A stretch of 64,000 nucleotides of DNA, taken from NCBI GenBank assembly GCA_963205185.1, contig CAUJHZ010000025.1:1-64000 (forward strand). Reading direction: 5' to 3'. Both the position numbers and the translations under genes were made by a program. The DNA comes from Planctomycetota bacterium (lineage in GTDB: Bacteria; Planctomycetota; Phycisphaerae; Phycisphaerales; UBA5793). Shown here in pieces: positions 62,226 to 64,000 of this stretch (position 1 is the first letter of the stretch; every line of letters starts with the position of its first letter). The notes beneath the pieces were generated by a model. The model was given only the letters and a program-made list of their open reading frames with translations, had not been told where the DNA came from and made no database searches.

Positions 62226-62634
62226 AAACTCGGACGTGCAAAGCGCTCCATCGGCGATTTCAGGCGGCGAATTGAGTTCGACAAGCGAAGCAACCATCGG
62301 ATCAGCCAGACCGCTCGCCCGTTTGCGCGAACGGATGACCCGTTCGCGCAGGCGCAGGGTCGGTCGGCGCAGACTGTGCGCGCGTCTGACCAGCCCGGCC
62401 ACCCGTCCCGGCTTCCCGCCCGCCCGTCTCTCGGGCCGCAACTTCCGTCACGCAAGCCGCGAACCCGGTCTCCCTAACCCGATCCCCGCACCGCGCGAAG
62501 CACTGGGCGAATCACCAAGCCGATCGCCCCTCCCCCCGAGATCTGCTGCGAAGCCGCGAGGATGCGTACGCTTGACTCGACGAGTTGATGCTGAGAAGAT
62601 GCGATTGCCAAGATCGCAAGTTGAGGGCGGTTGA
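62226..62634. other. Stretch without recognisable gene
   Basis: 409 bases between the palindromic repeat and the cyclase-like gene. Frames on both strands are open only because of high GC and have an Arg/Pro/Ala-rich composition with no domain. I see no tRNA, convincing promoter or terminator. Confidence 0.5.
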
Positions 62635-63537
62635 ATGTTTGACGATGCCAAGGACGCTCGAATCCCGTTTCGCCACTATGTGGTCGGATTCTTCGACATC
62701 CTTGGCCATTCGGATTCCTTGAACGCGCTCAGGACTCTCCCAGAGACTGCCGCCGAAGTGTCTGAATATAGGCATGCTGTCGCGAGGTCAATTGGCACTG
62801 TTCGCGGCTTCCGACGCTTATTTCGAACGGCTTTTGAGAGCTTTCGGGATGCAGAGGTGGTCCTTCCCGCAGGACCAGAGCTACCCAACGGACTAGCCGA
62901 GCAAGTCAAGCATTTCCGGAATCTGCACCTCACCTTCCAGGGCTTTGGAGACACGGTCGTTGTCTTCTTTCCGGCGCATCTGGAAGATCGCGGTTTTGCC
63001 ACCATCTCAATTCAGTGGTTATTGTATACTCTCGGAACCTTGATGTGTCCTCTGTTGGCATCGGGAGTTCCTGTTCGCGGCGCGATCGAGTTTGGAGTAG
63101 GCGCCGAAGTATTCGAAGGCGAGATTCACGGACCGGTACTTGCGGATGTTTACCGCATGGAATCCAAGGAAGCGAAGTATCCACGAGTCCTCATCGGAGA
63201 CGGACTGTGGGACTTTATTAAATCGATCGCTTCAATCGATCCAACTGACGTCCAGAAGCAAATCGCGAAGTACGCAGCTGCACAGTGCCTCTCGGTAATC
63301 ACTCAAGATGACTTCGACCAGAGGCCCGTTCTGAACCATGTGGCAGGTCACGTTCGGAATCTCCGGAAAGACGGCGGAAAGTCCTTCGATGCCGCCGTCG
63401 ACGGCGCGGTGGCGTTCGCTGAACGGGAGGAGGGGCGGTTCCGGCGGATGAAGAATGAGGAGCTTGCAGCGAGGTACAGTCAGCTTGCCAAGTTCGTACG
63501 GGCGAACACGAGAATGAAGCTCCCAGGAGTTTCATGA
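62635..63537 (+). CDS. Nucleotidyl-cyclase-like protein (class III fold)
   Basis: 300 residues (ATG with GAGGGCGG upstream). The N-terminus GFFDILGHSDSL resembles the first metal-binding motif of class III cyclases (Asp21), and FQGFGDTVVVFFP the second (Asp106). Later VRGAIEFGVGAEVFEGEIHG, then PVLADVYRMESKEAKYPRVL, matches the substrate and transition-state region. Related proteins of this size occur widely with unknown function. The gene overlaps a small two-helix membrane protein as ATGA, like a cyclase with a membrane effector. Catalytic activity is inference. Confidence 0.6.
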   Translation: MFDDAKDARIPFRHYVVGFFDILGHSDSLNALRTLPETAAEVSEYRHAVARSIGTVRGFRRLFRTAFESFRDAEVVLPAGPELPNGLAEQVKHFRNLHLTFQGFGDTVVVFFPAHLEDRGFATISIQWLLYTLGTLMCPLLASGVPVRGAIEFGVGAEVFEGEIHGPVLADVYRMESKEAKYPRVLIGDGLWDFIKSIASIDPTDVQKQIAKYAAAQCLSVITQDDFDQRPVLNHVAGHVRNLRKDGGKSFDAAVDGAVAFAEREEGRFRRMKNEELAARYSQLAKFVRANTRMKLPGVS

Positions 63538-63770
63538 TCTCACAGCCGAGCTATCGCAGGAGGTCACCACTAATGCTGCTAAGAATCCTTGGCGTCGCTG
63601 CCGCCTTTGGAGTCATCGTCCTGATCATCTCTGTTCTCAACGGAGAGAAGGCGGCTGATGCTCTGGGCGCAGGTGCCGCCGGCGCAGCCGGGTGCGCCAT
63701 CCAACTCGTGTCGCTACTGATTACGGTCGTTATCGGCTTCGGCGTACTTAAGCTGCTCGGTATCTTGTAG
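63534..63770 (+). CDS. Small two-helix membrane protein coupled to the cyclase-like gene
   Basis: 78 residues. It starts in an ATGA overlap with a GGAG site just before. Two membrane helices (about 13-33, MLLRILGVAAAFGVIVLIIS, and 55-76, IQLVSLLITVVIGFGVLKLL) are joined by an Ala/Gly loop with the short motif EKAADALGAGAAGAAG. It has no ligand-binding domain. In the context it could be a membrane-acting effector, but it lacks the cyclic-nucleotide-binding part seen in known effectors, so this is a guess. Confidence 0.6.
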   Translation: MISQPSYRRRSPLMLLRILGVAAAFGVIVLIISVLNGEKAADALGAGAAGAAGCAIQLVSLLITVVIGFGVLKLLGIL

Positions 63771-63788
63771 CCGTGGTCCGTTGACCTG

Positions 63789-64000
63789 TCAGGGATCGTG
63801 CCCGGTCTCCGACCTGAATCGCTCCGCCGACATGTATGCCACAGAGCCTGTACCAATGGCTGATTCGATCGTTGCGGTACTGACGACAAGCACACCGATC
63901 ACGCGAGTGGTTGTTGCCAGCCGAAAAACTTCCACTCGTTGGCCGAATTCTGTCGTGTCATCGGTCTTTGTGAGCGCGAATACCTTGGAGCATGCACCGA
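63789..64000 (-). CDS. Partial C-terminal part of an unidentified protein
   Basis: An open minus-strand frame enters from the right edge and stops at 63789. It gives about 70 residues (ALTKTDDTTEFGQRVEVFRL and VIGVLVVSTATIESAIGTGS, then SAERFRSETGHDP). The composition is normal for protein and the GC bias is lower than in phage genes. No domain is recognised from the fragment. It converges on the small membrane gene, 18 bases apart. Confidence 0.4.
   Translation of the reverse strand, partial: GACSKVFALTKTDDTTEFGQRVEVFRLATTTRVIGVLVVSTATIESAIGTGSVAYMSAERFRSETGHDP

Noticed and set aside
62144-62634. Overlapping frames on both strands (103 and 132 codons) in the gap after the palindromic repeat
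   Set aside because: Composition is Arg/Pro/Ala-rich, with no ribosome site and no domain. They probably arise from high GC content.

Overview
The window is high-GC bacterial DNA of planctomycete character, possibly a Phycisphaerae-like lineage. That placement is an inference. It rests on HAF-type and propeller-type secreted proteins that share a C-terminal module I associate with planctomycetes, on phage genes of a type I associate with planctomycete genomes, and on the combination of ebo, nuo and nonulosonate genes. No rRNA, complete tRNA or CRISPR array was seen.

Region 1 (1-10096) is one end of an integrated phage-like element. About twenty genes lie on the minus strand, many joined by ATGA, GTGA or TTGA stop/start overlaps. 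They include a tail tape-measure protein, a HEAGH metalloprotease-like protein, a DnaB helicase, an initiator-like protein, small helix-turn-helix proteins and zinc ribbons. The element stops at the 3' half of a tRNA-Lys(CTT) gene (10048-10096), the likely attachment site. Its other end lies beyond the left edge.

Region 2 (10250-16102, plus strand) is an ebo cluster: eboD, a 105-aa conserved protein, eboB, eboE, eboC and eboF. Such clusters are known to help move secondary-metabolite precursors to the periplasm.

Region 3 (16336-30366) is mostly host housekeeping: a ParE-type toxin-antitoxin pair, a YkgJ-like protein, NrdR, a DUF4139 protein, NuoF, a large glycosyltransferase, a LemA/M48 peptidase/membrane-protein operon, a thioesterase, and OppA/OppB without OppC.

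Region 4 (30496-35400) is a broken prophage remnant: a terminase C-terminal fragment, a zinc ribbon and two small late genes. It is interrupted by about 4 kb of cargo: a HAF-repeat protein, a 3'-truncated sulfatase and a TPR protein. A 124-bp direct repeat flanks the HAF and sulfatase genes.

Region 5 (35401-49904) holds a HEAT-like and a TPR exported protein, then a nonulosonic (sialic) acid module. That module is a 1189-aa three-part fusion (Maf/DUF115, nucleotidyltransferase-like, radical-SAM-like without cluster cysteines) followed by neuA, neuB and neuC. A minus-strand operon then carries nuoD, nuoE, two small genes and a second lemA.

Region 6 (50006-64000) carries a methylmalonyl-CoA mutase large subunit, a VOC protein, a host-attachment-type protein, a TIGR02206 membrane protein, mutM, nadA, a DoxX-like protein with a duplicated 3' tail, a second propeller protein and an interspersed palindromic repeat. 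At the right edge a nucleotidyl-cyclase-like gene is translationally coupled to a tiny two-helix membrane protein. That pair resembles the layout of cyclic-nucleotide signalling or defence systems and is one of the two most interesting unexplained loci, with the three-part fusion.
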